Positions 23,915 to 34,690 of a stretch of DNA of 64,000 nt are shown here, piece by piece. Source of the stretch: Ochotona curzoniae. Its lineage: Eukaryota; Chordata; Mammalia; Lagomorpha; Ochotonidae. Under the pieces are notes generated by a model. The model was not told where the DNA came from, made no database searches, and saw only the letters and a program-made list of their open reading frames with translations. Every line of letters begins with the position of its first letter. Within the stretch, counting starts at the first letter, position 1. The position numbers and the translations under genes are program-made. The stretch covers positions 18,169,001 through 18,233,000 of the forward strand of contig NW_024466512.1 of assembly GCF_017591425.1 (NCBI RefSeq), given 5' to 3'.

Positions 23915-24010
23915 CTATCATTACCACTTTACATAAGCATAAATGATGCTTTGTGAAGGTAACTTGCTCATAGCAGCACCCTAATAACTACCAAGCAAGA
24001 TTTTGAATGA
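23915..24010 (-). mobile_element. MIR-like fragment
   Basis: 'CATTACCACTTTACATAAGCATAAATG...GGTAACTTGCTCATAGCAGCACCCTAATAACTACCAAGCAAGATTTTGAATG' follows the antisense order of the MIR core (cattttacagatgag, taacttgcccaaggtcacac, gggattcgaac). Diverged, ancient. Confidence 0.5.
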
Positions 24011-24889
24011 AATATTTCTATAGGTGCTATTTAAATACTACTTTCAAGCCTAGAAAAAACAGTTGGTAAGGCACTGGGTGGTCTGTATCCATTTTTCTGT
24101 AGAAAGTGCTGGACTTTTCATGTAGCTGCTTTCCAAATACATATTGAAGTGATATAAACCAATGAAATGTCTAGATGAGAACATATCTTTGTTCAGTATT
24201 CTTTTGGGGTCAAGGAGATATAAATGGGATGAGGAGATTAAAATGACAGCACTTTGCTGAGATGTGACATTTCTACAAGATTCAGGCTGAACAAGTGAGA
24301 GAATACTCGCCAGGGTGACCCCAATCTCTTAGCTTATCACTGTTTTAAGACTGCAATGGAAACTATATGTCAGTTTATTTCATAAGATCAAAGAATTGAC
24401 AATTGCCTACAACCCTATTTTGAGAAATATTGTAAAGTCTGGTCTTTACTAATTAGGAATGAGATCGTGTTTCAGTGTTATGGATCCTACTGATGCCATG
24501 CTATTACTCTGGAAAACTGGAGCCCACACTTGCATCATTTCCTCTAGCATTGAACAAGTGTGTCTTGAGGACTTTGCCAGGCACCAGCCACAGGTGAACA
24601 CCACAGCTCCACGCTAAAGTGTATGATTGGGCTCTCCCAAATATAGTCTGAGGTGTTTATGTTCACATGACTTTTTGCATAATTGTTTTCCTGAATATAC
24701 AATGATGAGGTCTTTATTTTGATGCAAATGACCCAGCCTCAATCAGCAAGAAGCTCCATTGTGCTTTAACATGAAGACTTGGACAGCTTAATTTATTTTT
24801 AATATAGTTTTATAGTTTTTCTTCATTCCTTTCTTTCTCCCTCTCTCTCTGTTTTACTTCTCTCTTGCTCTATCTCTCTTTTCTCTCAC
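24011..24889. other. Unassigned DNA with CT-rich tract
   Basis: No gene. A CT-rich tract at about 24,833-24,903 leads into the next SINE and is probably its expanded pyrimidine/purine part or an independent low-complexity tract. Confidence 0.4.
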
Positions 24890-25137
24890 TCCCTTTTCTT
24901 TCCACAGACACACAGATGTCTCCCATCCATGCTCATGTTGATGCAAAAAGCCCAGAACTCCTTTTGATCTCCCATGAAAGTAGCAGGGACTCAAATACTG
25001 GAGCTGTCATCCTCTGCTTCCCACAGTGTGCATTAGCCAGAAGCTAGGCAGGAATCACATACACAGGCCTAAAATCAGGCCTTTGCACAGCACAGGTCAT
25101 CACCTCACCACTGGGCCACATGACCACCCCTTCAGGG
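24890..25137 (-). mobile_element. Old CSINE fragment
   Basis: Body and head complement: 'GTCTCCCATCCATGCTCATG', 'GCATTAGCCAGAAGCTAGGCAGGAATC', ending 'CACCTCACCACTGGGCCACATGACCACCCC'. Diverged. Confidence 0.55.
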
Positions 25138-25318
25138 CTTATTTTTTTAACTCATGATTCATTTTGAAAATCAATCTTTGTCTGTTATTGGTCATTTGTA
25201 AATCATAGAGTAATAAAAGTAAAAGTAAAATTATGCACTCAGTGGTCAATACATTATTTCAATAAATACAGTCTTTATTTTGCCCATTTGATCTGTTTGC
25301 AGATTCATCTGCATATTT

Positions 25319-25320
<2 letters not shown>

Positions 25321-25374
<54 letters not shown>
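25321..25374 (+). repeat. (GT)27 microsatellite
   Basis: 54 bases of perfect GT at the tail end of the adjacent minus-strand SINE. The valine/cysteine-repeat frames starting here are accidental. Long and pure, so length variation between individuals is likely. Confidence 0.99.
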
Positions 25375-25378
<4 letters not shown>

Positions 25379-25682
25379 CTTTCTTTAGGTATTTGGAATG
25401 CAGAGTTGGAGAGAGGAACAGAGATGCTTCATTTGCCTGGCCAGTCCCAGGACTATGCCAGACTAAAGCCAGGACCAGGACCTTCTCTCCAGGTCTCCTA
25501 CAGGGTGGCAGGGTCGCAACCACTTGGGACATCTTCCCCTATTTGCACTGCTTTCCCAGGGACATTAGCAAATATCTGGAGTGGAAGCAGAGCATCCAAG
25601 CCACAAACCGTTGCCCATATCATAAGCCAGCATCAGCTGTGATGCTCGATCTTAACCTATGATGCGACCACACGGGCTCTCT
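25375..25682 (-). mobile_element. CSINE with (GT)n in the tail position
   Basis: After the GT run come 'TTAGGTATTTGGAATGCAGAGTTGGAGAGAGG', 'CCTTCTCTCCAGGTCTCCTACAGGGTGGCAGGGTC', 'GCTTTCCCAGGGACATTAGCA' and the head complement 'TTAACCTATGATGCGACCACACGGGC'. Moderately diverged. Confidence 0.75.
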
Positions 25683-25756
25683 GTATGTATATTTTGAGCA
25701 AATGCAGGATTGTACTGCTATATATTGTTTTATGACACTGTTTTGAATACTTAACA

Positions 25757-26200
25757 TTACTGTATTAGGTTCTTACTTCTGTTATAAAAATGGCAGTAAA
25801 GTTTGTAGCTGAAAAATAATAAAAATTATTATCTTATAATTATGGAGGTCAAAAGTTTGAGATAGGTATTAAAGGCTAAGATCAAAATGATGGCACAGCA
25901 CTTCCTCTGTAGGTCTGGTGAATATCTATTTCCTTGCCTTTCCTAGCTTCTAGAAACCACCGTCATTTCTTATCTGTAGTTCCTTCCTTCAACTTCCAAA
26001 TCAACAGGGTAATATTCAAAGATCCACCTCTCACTCCCCACCACCCCCGTCCTCCAGTTCTCTCTCTCTTGCTCTTTTTCTCTCTCGTCCGCCTGCTTTT
26101 ATTATCGCATCTCCTTCTCTATCTCTGGAAATAGAATTCAGGGTCATCTTCCTACCTCAAGATCCTATTTCATTGCATCCAAAAATTGTGATTTTATTCT
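25757..26200 (-). mobile_element. MLT1-like LTR (ERVL-MaLR)
   Basis: The + strand starts 'TGTATTAGGTTCTTACTTCTGTTATAAAAATGG', has 'TTATGGAGGTCAAAAGTTTGAGATAGG', 'CTTGCCTTTCCTAGCTTCTAGAAACCACC' and 'AGATCCTATTTC'. That is the antisense order of MLT1 LTRs (ends in ACTAATACA; 'agcctccagaactgtgag'; 'ggaaatagggtct'). It is a solo remnant with no internal genes. Confidence 0.65.
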
Positions 26201-26689
26201 CCTGTAAAATCACTTACTTACATATTTTTGATTTTAGAGCAGGAATATATTGGGGGAGGTAGCGCATTTCATTGTCTGTCAGAATAACATTGCACATCTG
26301 TGTGTTATGGCAGGATGAACACACTTATGCATGTCCACTAAAATACAATTTAGACAGTGAAAAGGGACAACTAAATTACAATAAAAGCAACAAACCCCAC
26401 ATGACTCATACAATGGAAAATCAGACAACAATGACTGAAGGATTTAAAGAGTTTTGCAGAGATGTAAAACAGATTGGAAGTGTTCAGAATGATCTAATGG
26501 AAAGGAAAAGTTGAAATGTAAATGTCTGGAATGGAATGATATTAACAAAAATGAATTTCAGTTATGTTCATTATACTGATATAGACGAGTGTGCTAAAAA
26601 AAGGAAAAGGAATTCCAGAAAGCTTACCAATGGAGCCTGACAGTCATACCACATGTTCAAGCAAAATTTTAATAAGATAGATAGCAGGA
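26201..26689. other. Unassigned DNA
   Basis: No named repeat. An 80-residue frame at 26,272-26,514 on the + strand has no recognisable domain. Confidence 0.4.
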
Positions 26690-26955
26690 CCTGGTGTAAT
26701 GATGGGGCGGGGGGGAGTGGATTTAAGTAATTGCCTATGACTCTAGCATTCCATATCAGAATACTGGCATCTTGGCTTCTATGTTAATGATCTAGCTTCC
26801 TGATCATGTGCACTGGAAGTTACCAGATGATGTCCAAAGTGTGTGGGCACATGCACCATGTGAAATACTAGGATGCAATTTCTGGCTTTTGGATAACCCA
26901 TCCTATGAGTTGGAGCTGTTGGGAAGTGAGTCATCAGATTAAAAATTCCCCTTTC
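26690..26955 (+). mobile_element. CSINE, diverged
   Basis: 'CAGGACCTGGTGTAATGATGG', a G-run at 26,704-26,715, 'ATTCCATATCAGAATACTGGCATC', 'GATCTAGCTTCCTGATCATGTGC', and 'GGAAGTGAGTCATCAGATTAAAAATTCCCC'. Head-to-tail order gives the + strand. Confidence 0.6.
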
Positions 26956-27079
26956 CCCGCCCCCCAGTCCATTTTTCTTTCCTTCTTTACATCAGTCAGC
27001 TTTGCTGATCAATCATTCAATCGATGTTTTTTTGTAAAAGAAAGACAATAACCATTCAGAAATAAATTGATTATATTCC

Positions 27080-27385
27080 GAAATTTTAGATGGGCAACAT
27101 AGTAAATATATTTTTAGTTTTTTGAAAAATCTCTATACTGGTTTTTGTGACATTTTTAGTAAATTGCAGTTGCACAAGCTGCATATGAGGGAACCTTTTC
27201 CCCCATAGCCTTGCTAGGATTTATTATTTTTGATGATTGCGTTATAGCCATTCCAACTGGAATGACATGATGCTTCATTGTGGTTTTAATTTGCATTTTC
27301 CAGATGGCTAATGATCCTGAGCAGTTCTTCATGTGTCTGTTGGCCATTTGTATTTCATCCTTTAAAAACAATTTATCTATTTTCA
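27080..27385 (-). mobile_element. L1 3'-UTR fragment
   Basis: Antisense L1 3' UTR: 'CTAGGATTTATTATTTTTGATGATTG', 'GCCATTCCAACTGGAATGACATGATGCTTCATTGTGGTTTTAATTTGCATTTTCC' and 'GCTAATGATCCTGAGCAGTTCTTCATGTG' are classic L1 landmarks, here with the MA-type 'attgtggttttaatttgcatt' core. Confidence 0.85.
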
Positions 27386-27727
27386 AGAAAAGAATCTATA
27401 TAGATGTGCAGGTATGTAATGTCTGCATTTGAAATGAATGTGGCAGTCCATCTTTGGGAGTAGAGATGCATATCCTCACATCTGGATATGCTAGTCTCCA
27501 TCACACAGTTACTGTACATCCCCTTAAATGAAAAGCCATAAAACAAAATAAACAATCGAAAGGGGAAAAAGAGAAAATTAACAACACCATGTTAATATCT
27601 ATAGGAAATCTTGCTTATAAAGGATTATTTTTGGCTTATTCACAATGGTAGATCTGGAAGCCACAAAAATGTCACGAGGCAAATCAGTATACAAAATGTT
27701 ACGTTTTCCACATAACATTGAAACCCA

Positions 27728-27885
27728 CTCAGAAGGCACAGCACAATGGCCTAGTATCAATCCTTGCCTTGCCTCCACCGGGATCCTATATAGGTTCGTG
27801 TCCTGTCTGTTCGACTTGCCATCCATCTCTCTGCTTGTTGCCTTGGAAGGCAGTGGAGGATGCTTTTTATCCTAATAGAGATTCA
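27728..27885 (+). mobile_element. CSINE, 3'-truncated
   Basis: Head half only: 'AGAAGGCACAGCACAATGGCCTAG', 'GGGATCCTATATAGGTTCGTGTCC' and 'GTTGCCTTGGAAGGCAGTGGAGG', then the match fades. Confidence 0.6.
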
Positions 27886-27914
27886 GGTAAGCGATGTTAA
27901 AGCCATTGTACATA

Positions 27915-28125
27915 GATATTGGTTTCCAGGTAATGGTGCACAAAGGAGACCCTAATGCAACGCCAATGTCCCAAGTGCGTGGGCCCTCTCCTTGCCTTCC
28001 AAGGATTCACACTAGCAAGAAGCTAAAAATGGAAATAGAGTCCAAGCTTCAACCCGGGTACTCTGGTATGAGATGTAATCATCCTAAGTGGTCATGTAAT
28101 TGTTATGCAAGACACCCATAACCCT
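27915..28125 (-). mobile_element. Possible old CSINE fragment
   Basis: 'CCAAGTGCGTGGGCCCTCTCC', 'ACACTAGCAAGAAGCTAAAAATGGAAATAGAGTCC' and 'CTTCAACCCGGGTACTCTGG' follow the antisense order of old C repeats ('tgcattagcaggaagctgga...aacccaggcactcc'). Ends undefined. Confidence 0.45.
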
Positions 28126-28719
28126 GTGATAAACTTTTAAAAGTCCTTGTGTGTGCATATACTTGAATCCCCATGATTCTTTGTCCAGGGATCTGTAAGC
28201 TTTGTTAGCTGAGAGTACTAAGAAGCAACTTCACCCTAGTACCAATTAGCATTCATGGTGCTCAGATGTTGCTTTCTAGTATCATTCTTTAATAAAGGGA
28301 AAATTGTCCCTCAAAGAAATCTACAGTTCTAGGATTGTTGCTAGAAACACTGTTACTTAAAATGAGCACTGAACATCCAATCGTGCCAGCAGGTTAGGAC
28401 TTGCTTAAACATCACACATATACCTGCCATGACAGTCACATTTCAACGAGACATAGGAGCCAAATGAAAGAGCTCCCACTTGCCAAACATTCTGAGCAAT
28501 AAGAAAAATGAATATTGAGTTGTAACAGAATGAAATATTCATGGTTTCATATTTAAGCATAAATGATTACACAGATAAATAAATGGGTGCAGATAAATCC
28601 TCTATGAAAAAAAAATTCCGAACAGTTTGAATAGACACTCAGCCTGATGGAGCTGGTGCATAAATCTGCAGGCTTGACTTCTCATCTCCAAATAAAGGTC
28701 TATAGCAAGAAGAACCATA
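28126..28719. other. Unassigned DNA
   Basis: No gene or repeat I can name. Confidence 0.45.
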
Positions 28720-29285
28720 GAGAACGTGAGAAAAAACAATAGAGCCATTTTTGGTGGGGAAACCTGACAAGTATTACATGGTACCAGGTGATCACGGTTA
28801 ACATCAACAAGGAAGAGACATACTGAGTGTTTGAACTTTGATATAACAGGATAAAAATAGCTCTTGATCTTTCTGCTCAGAACACATTATTTCAGTGTAA
28901 CCTTAGGAACAACATCAGACAAGTTTCCAATTGGGATCATTGTACAAAATGTCTGACCAGCGCTCCTCACAAATGTCAGGGTTGTGAGAAGAAACAAAGC
29001 AATGCTGAGAAGCAGTTGCTGCTGGGATGACTCTATCATGATCGCTAGTGTCTCATGGCAGTCTGGCAGGCGCAGGAGCCCAAAGCGGCATTAGCTAAAA
29101 CTGAGTGAATCTGAACAAAATATGGACTTTCATGAATAACCTATCAGTATTGGTTCAATGTCTATCGCAAGTCTACAGGAGCAAGATGTAATAGTAGAAA
29201 CTGGCTGTAGAATGAATGGGAACTTTCTGTACTGTCTTGCATAATTCTGTATACCTAAAATTGGTACAAATTTTAAAATGCATTG
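28720..29285 (+). mobile_element. Old L1 (L1M-type) 3' UTR
   Basis: Matches the remembered order of the ancient L1M 3' UTR: 'ACATCAGACAAGTTTCC', 'TGTACAAAATGTCTGACCAGCGCTCCTCACAAATGTCAGGG', 'ACAAAGCAATGCTGAGAAGC', 'AGTATTGGTTCAATGTC', and the terminal 'GAATGGGAACTTTCTGTACTGTCTTGCATAATTCTGTATACCTAAAATTGG'. Non-coding. Confidence 0.7.
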
Positions 29286-29687
29286 AAAAAAGGATATACA
29301 ATGTTAAAAAAAATAACGTACAATAGAACACATAATTTAAAAATGTATCATACCTTGGAATTCCATGGCACCTCATACCCACAATATGTGGAATTTAGTG
29401 GAAATTGGAGGATATTTTTTAATTTACATTCTGATGCTTTTTTATCTAGAAACTACTTAAAAATTAGCTAGGTTAAAAAGGAATTGTACACTGATTCACA
29501 GAAATCTGGAGAACTGGTAAGCTAAGCTGTGCCTCTTGGATGCTTAAGCATGCACTTTCAAATGGCAAGGAACATCATGCATCAATACTTATTTTATAAG
29601 AAAGGAGTCCCTGCCAAAGCAAATTTGGAAACTTGTGAGTGAAGCAGAGGTCTTTGCAGTTCCTCCCTTCTGTTAAAACAAATAATA
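29286..29687. other. Unassigned AT-rich DNA
   Basis: Nothing identifiable in this interval apart from short A-runs. Confidence 0.45.
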
Positions 29688-29780
29688 AAGAAAGAAAAAG
29701 AGAAAGGAAGGAAGAAGGGAAGAAGCAAGGGGAGAGGAGAGAGAGATAAAAGAAAAAAAGAGAGAAAAAAAGAAGAAAAT
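29688..29780 (+). repeat. Polypurine (GAAA/GGAA) tract
   Basis: About 93 bases almost wholly A and G on the + strand (AAGAAAGAAAAAG, GGAAGGAAGAAGGG, GAGAGGAGAGAGAG). The minus-strand leucine/serine/phenylalanine-rich frame over it is an artefact. Confidence 0.93.
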
Positions 29781-30471
29781 CTACATTTCCAAGATGAATA
29801 GGAGAGAGGATTTTACGGAACACATTGAGGGAAATGATGCTTTGATTAATCTAAGTACTAAAACAGCAGAAATACATTTATAGGCATTATTTCTAGAGCA
29901 ACTAACAATTCCAAAAATTCAAACAAACAAACCAAAAAACCCTCAGAGATTCAAAATATTATTTAGGATCAAAATAAGAACAAACCATCCAATACTTACA
30001 GTGGCCAAACAGGAAGAAACAAGATCCCTAGTGGAGTTATTTCAGGTCGAGCTCTGCTTTGCTTGGTTTCTAAATTCCTGGTTAAGACTTGTTACTCTTT
30101 TCTAGAGCAGCTGTGGTGTGCATCGGATTGCAGCTGATGAGATAAGACATGCTCTCTGGAGTTCCACCGGCCTTGAGTAGTACTATGCCGTAGTGCTTCT
30201 CCTTAACTATGACCAGCTATTTATGCACAACAAAGAAACAGAGACGAAGAGGGAGAAAGGGCGGTTCGGCTCAGGGGCTCTCGAGCCTTAACTACCACAG
30301 CACCAGTTGCAGATTTTAGTCTCTCAGGCCGATTTAGTGGAGAATTAGCAGTCTAATCTTAGTGCTTTTTGTTGTTGTTGTTCATTTTCTGCTTTTAAAT
30401 GTGCAGAAGAGAAGTGTCATTTATTTCTTAATCATTGTTAACCTTTTTCCTTATACAGAAAATTTCCCTCC
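29781..30471. other. Unassigned DNA
   Basis: No named repeat. (GTT)4 occurs near 30,370-30,381. A few more CpGs than in neighbouring AT-rich DNA are present around 30,240-30,290. Confidence 0.4.
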
Positions 30472-30484
30472 GAATCATTCATTT

Positions 30485-30525
30485 CTCACTTCTCGGCCTT
30501 TTGGCTAAGATCAAATGTAGTATCT
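30485..30525 (+). pseudogene. 3'-truncated U2 snRNA retropseudogene
   Basis: 'CTTCTCGGCCTTTTGGCTAAGATCAA' then 'ATGTAGTATCTG' is the 5' end of U2 snRNA (nucleotides about 2-42), with two visible differences: A for G at position 4 and A for G at position 31. U2 guides branch-point recognition in the spliceosome, but only about 41 of roughly 190 nucleotides are present. The branch-point-binding GUAGUA is kept, while the Sm site and stem-loops II-IV are gone, so it cannot be functional. Perfect 13-bp direct repeats GAATCATTCATTT (30,472-30,484 and 30,526-30,538, the last G shared with U2) bound it, and there is no A-tail. That fits the class of snRNA pseudogenes made by reverse transcription of an internally primed snRNA. 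Confidence 0.93.
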
Positions 30526-30538
30526 GAATCATTCATTT

Positions 30539-31917
30539 AATCAGACCCAAAGCCCAGATCAACAGAACGGGATTTTAATTTGGTTACCCACGAATGGTCT
30601 TTATTTGATTGTCACCCTTTTTCTGTTTCTGACAACAGAAGGTTGGGCATCCTCTCTCTGTTAATGTACTGCAGGATTTCATGTTTGTGTCAGCAGACTA
30701 CCGATCTCAAATCCTAAACTTTAAGCTCTGAGTTCTAGAGTGAATATAAAATGTTTTTTAGTATCTGCCTTGATCTCACAGCGCTAAAGAAAGAAACATC
30801 TCCTGCCCTCTTTTCTCAGCATCCAATAACCTGTAATTCCTTAACAAATCCTGTGCCGTGTCAGCCAATGTATCTCAACCACGGGTCTGTATTGGAATCA
30901 GCTGTGGGATTTTGCTTTAATTGATCGATTCTGCAGGGAGCACAAAGCAACCTTTCGCATTCTAAGAACTTGCATCAGTGCTTGTGAGACCCGGCACCCT
31001 GTAGAGTTTGATCACTAAGCTAATCTCGATATTCTCTGGAACCCAGGCCACATAAATGAACGTTCATCGACTTTTAGTGCCAGTCACACTAAAAACCCAG
31101 CCGACAATAGGATAAAAGGAATAACATTGCTGTTTGTGGCAGAGGAAACAGAAAACCAGAAAGCATGCATAAAGCTCAAAAAACAGGCTGTTTGAGTTCC
31201 AAGTGGTGACGTGATGTTAAACATTCGACACATCTGAATTTGAGTAGATTTCTCCCTGTGAACGGACGCAGGCTTGTGGGAGCATTTTTTTTTCCCCCAG
31301 GCCATCTCACACTGAACTTGAATTCTGCAGTGAAACTGAAGGGAAGGCTTTGTTTCCATCTATTCCAATATTCCCTGACACGCACATGAGTCCTCGTGTA
31401 GGAGAAATTAGCCGCAGAGAGCAGGCGCTGGATGAGCCGGCTGGCAGGCAGTCTTTCTGAATCACCTACCCGATCCATATTTACACTTGCTAGTTGTATC
31501 TTCTCTCATAGAAATGGATTCATGTGTGAAATGGGATAAATGTAGGCCTTTTGCTAAACAATAGCTCAGAAAGGATGACAAGGAGAATGAGTGTTCAATG
31601 AGGAGCACAGAAACCTGCACGGGCTCCACTACCAAACCAAGCAGCATCTTTCGAATTCTGGCTTTGTCTAATCGTTTGGACTGATGCTGATTTGGTAGCA
31701 ATCAGCACAACTTCCCTTTCTTACCATGTTGTAAGCAAGGAGGGAGGATTGGTGAACTTCCAACTGTCCCTGCGGTTTCATCCCTCTCTCTTGTGGAGTA
31801 TTTATAGTTCTTTAATATTCAAAGTATGCTCTTGGGCCAGCAGCGGCAGTGTAATAAGGGAAGCTCGTGCAAATATAGACTCTCAAATCCCATTCTACAC
31901 CTATGGAATCATCCTAC
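30539..31917. other. Unassigned, repeat-poor DNA
   Basis: About 1.4 kb without a recognisable repeat and somewhat richer in GC and CpG (for example 'GATGAGCCGGCTGGCAGGC' near 31,432). A 100-residue minus frame at 31,176-31,478 has no recognisable domain. Candidate for a conserved non-coding element or an unannotated exon. Confidence 0.4.
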
Positions 31918-31930
31918 TGATTGATATTTT

Positions 31931-32276
31931 CTTTTAAAGATTTATTTTGTTTTTATTAGAAAGTTAGATATACAGAGAGGAGAAGAGACAGAGGAAGATC
32001 TTCCATCCGTCCACTGGTTCACTGCCCAGGCAGCTGCAACAGCCGGAGCTGAGCCAATCCGAAGCCAGGGACCAGGAGACTCTTCTGGGTCTCCCGTGAG
32101 GGTGCATGGTCCCAAGGCTTGGATCATTCTCAACTGATTTCCCAGGTCACAAGCATGGAGCTGAATGGGAAGTGGGGCCACCAGAATTAGAACCATGTGG
32201 GATATGGGTGACCATATGGGATGCTGGCTCATGCAAGGTAAAGACTTTAGCCACTAGGCTACCTTGCCAGGCCCAA
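31931..32276 (-). mobile_element. CSINE, full length, TSD
   Basis: Tail complement 'CTTTTAAAGATTTATTTTG', polypurine 'ACAGAGAGGAGAAGAGACAGAGG', 'ATCTTCCATCCGTCCACTGGTTCACTGCCC', and head complement ending 'CTAGGCTACCTTGCCAGGCCCA'. Direct repeats TGATTGATATTTT (31,918-31,930) and TGATTGGTATTTT (32,277-32,289) differ at one base. Confidence 0.95.
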
Positions 32277-32289
32277 TGATTGGTATTTT

Positions 32290-33181
32290 GATTACAGCTT
32301 GTGCAACACTATAGGTGTAAGTAGGAATAAGTGAAAATTCTCACTTCTGAGTATGTATTCTCACTTATGGACCAGAGGTTGGGACCATGGCTTACTTCCG
32401 CTTTGGATGTGTGGTTCTTCCAGAATGGTCAGCACCTAGTTTATGCTGTCCAGACTGCTGCCCACATTCTTCCAGCATCATTTCATATTCAATTCTTCTT
32501 TTCCCTTTATTCATGCTATGTTTTCATTGGGCCAGTATGGACTTCTTTTCCAGATATGCCAAGTTCCCACTTTTCTTGGGTTCCTTCAGAATCCCTTGAA
32601 TATTTGCATGCTCCACAGCAGTTGCCTCCTGGCACTGGGGTTAACTGTGAGCCCGTCCTGTCTGATTGGTCATCCCGACATGACACGCTTTCTGCCCATC
32701 TCATCCTTCTGTAGTACTATCCACGACACAGTTCAGCAGAGATACACATGCTAAATACCTCTTAACTGAGCTAATAAACTCATCAACAGCAAAGGAGGGG
32801 GTGGCAGACTGGGTGATATAATTAGCTGGGTGTCTGCTAAGGGGAAAGTGTCATATTGCACACTTTGATGAAGAATTGGCCCTTAGGCAAGTGGAACTGA
32901 TCTGTGTGACCTGGCATACCGCATCTTGTTTATTATATTCAGTTCTGTGCTTTCAGTCTCTGAGCACAGCCAACTGCTCATTATTATCATGTCCCAAACT
33001 TTTTAAAGCATTTATTTTTTAGCTTTATGAAAAAATAATCCAAATTATCCAAGGACTTACCTTTTTCAAGATCCTCATAAAATGTTTGCAGTCCACTCTT
33101 CTATGAGGGTTGTTTAAAACAAATATGTAATCAGTCAAGACAGCAAATTGCTGGAAGCTTTCAGAATTAAGAAATCAGGTT
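32290..33181. other. Unassigned DNA with longest non-repeat frame
   Basis: Holds a 127-residue + frame (32,331-32,714), overlapped by frames of 70 and 103 residues in other phases. I recognise no domain. No promoter, splice or poly(A) arrangement convinces me that it is a gene; it may be part of an old LTR or simply chance. Confidence 0.35.
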
Positions 33182-33512
33182 GGGCCCGGCATGGTAGCCT
33201 AGTGGCTAAAGTCCTATCCTTGCATGCACTAGTATCCCATATGTGCGCAGGTTCTAATCCTGGCAGCCCTGCTTCACATGCAGTTTTCTGCTTGTGACCT
33301 GGGAAAACAGTCAAGAACAGCCCAAAGCTTTGGGATCCTGTACCCATGTGGGAGACATGGAAGAGCTCCTGGCTCCTGGCTTCAGATTGGCTCAGCTCCG
33401 GCCATTGCAGCCACTTGTGGAGTGAATCATTGGATGGAAGATTTTCTTCTCTCTCTCTCTTCCTCTTTGCGTATCTGACTTTCCAATAAAAATAAAATAT
33501 ATCTTTAAAAAA
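33182..33512 (+). mobile_element. CSINE, full length
   Basis: Head 'TGGGCCCGGCATGGTAGCCTAGTGGC', B-box region 'GCAGGTTCTAATCCTGGCAGCCC', and tail 'GCGTATCTGACTTTCCAATAAAAATAAAATATATCTTTAAAAAAA'. Close to the young consensus. Confidence 0.93.
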
Positions 33513-34404
33513 ATTGAGACGTCAGATCATGAGCTAGAATACTGTGGCCATTTTTATCCTGGAAACTAATGACTCAGATGAAGTATAATTTGTATTTCAG
33601 TTTCTAGCTTGCCATAATGTAAGAAAAGGTATGTTAACGATTCCAGAAGGAGCATTAAGGATCAATGAAGAAATTTTAAGTATATTTGATTTAGTTACAC
33701 ATATAGTGTATAATATGTTTAAGACACATAATCAAATGTGCAAAAAATTACCTCTGCTCATTTTCCTGAAACTATCTCTGCATAACCCAGACGTCATTTT
33801 ATTAGCTGTCAGAACAACTGAACTTGATGCTAACATGTGTAACGTAGTGGCATATTGGTAACTTTCTATTTCAGGGTTCTTTCAGTTATTTCAGCTGAAA
33901 TTTAGTAGACTTAGGATTTTTCTGTCTCCTATCCTTCTCCTAGATCCTGAGCAGATTTTCCGTGGTCTATTAGGATCCTGACTGGGGAAGACTGGCATTA
34001 GCTTTGATGTAATTTGCCCTCACTGGGTTTTCATCACTGAATGGTTGTGTCCAATAGCAATCGTACATCACCATCATGCGCTCAGATTCATGTTCCAGAA
34101 CACTTTCAAGTTACATTTCATCTCTCTCAGGATGTACAGTATTTCAGCTAGTATTTGAACCCAATCTTTATTAGGGGCAAAGGAAAATCTAGCTAATTCT
34201 GGAACTACCCCAATTCTGTGAACGTGTTTGCTTTGCCCCTCTTGGCTTTGGCATCACATACAGTGAACTCCACTCCCTGCTTCCACGTGGACACTCAGAG
34301 TTTTCCTTCCCTAAAGATTTTGAGTTTCTATCCTTCCTAAAATGCATCAAAAATAGATATAAGATAGATTAAGCCAGATGCATTTTTCTTTTTAAAAAAT
34401 GCTT
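33513..34404. other. Unassigned DNA
   Basis: Nothing identifiable. A 76-residue + frame at 33,631-33,861 has no recognisable domain. Confidence 0.45.
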
Positions 34405-34690
34405 TTTTTTTTTTACTTGAAAGTGTTACAGAGAAAGGAATAAGTGGGGAAAGAGACAGAGAGAGACAGACAGACAGAGAAAGAGAATCTTCTGTCTGTT
34501 TGATCACTCCCCAAATGATGGTCAGACCTAGACTGGTCTGAGGCTGAGAGCAAGGAGCTTCTTCCAAGTCCCCCGTGTGAGTGCAAGGTCCCAAGGCCTT
34601 GGGCCATTCTTTGCTGCTTTCCTAGGACGTAAGCAGGAGCTGGATTGGAAGTGAGATGGGGTGGTGACGCTGTAAGCAGAGGGTACCCTG
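34405..34690 (-). mobile_element. CSINE, 5'-truncated head
   Basis: T-tract, polypurine block with (GACA)n ('AGAGACAGAGAGAGACAGACAGACAGAGAAAG'), 'TCTGTTTGATCACTCCCC', 'GCTGCTTTCCTAGGACGTAAGCAGGAGCTGGATTGG', fading at about 34,690. Confidence 0.75.

Noticed and set aside
25321..25662. Valine/cysteine repeat frames at the GT run
   Set aside because: Simple translation of (GT)27 followed by a SINE.
32331..32714. 127-residue + frame in non-repeat sequence
   Set aside because: No recognisable domain, no convincing start or splice context, and overlapping frames in other phases of similar length. Most likely chance or an old element; not called as a gene.
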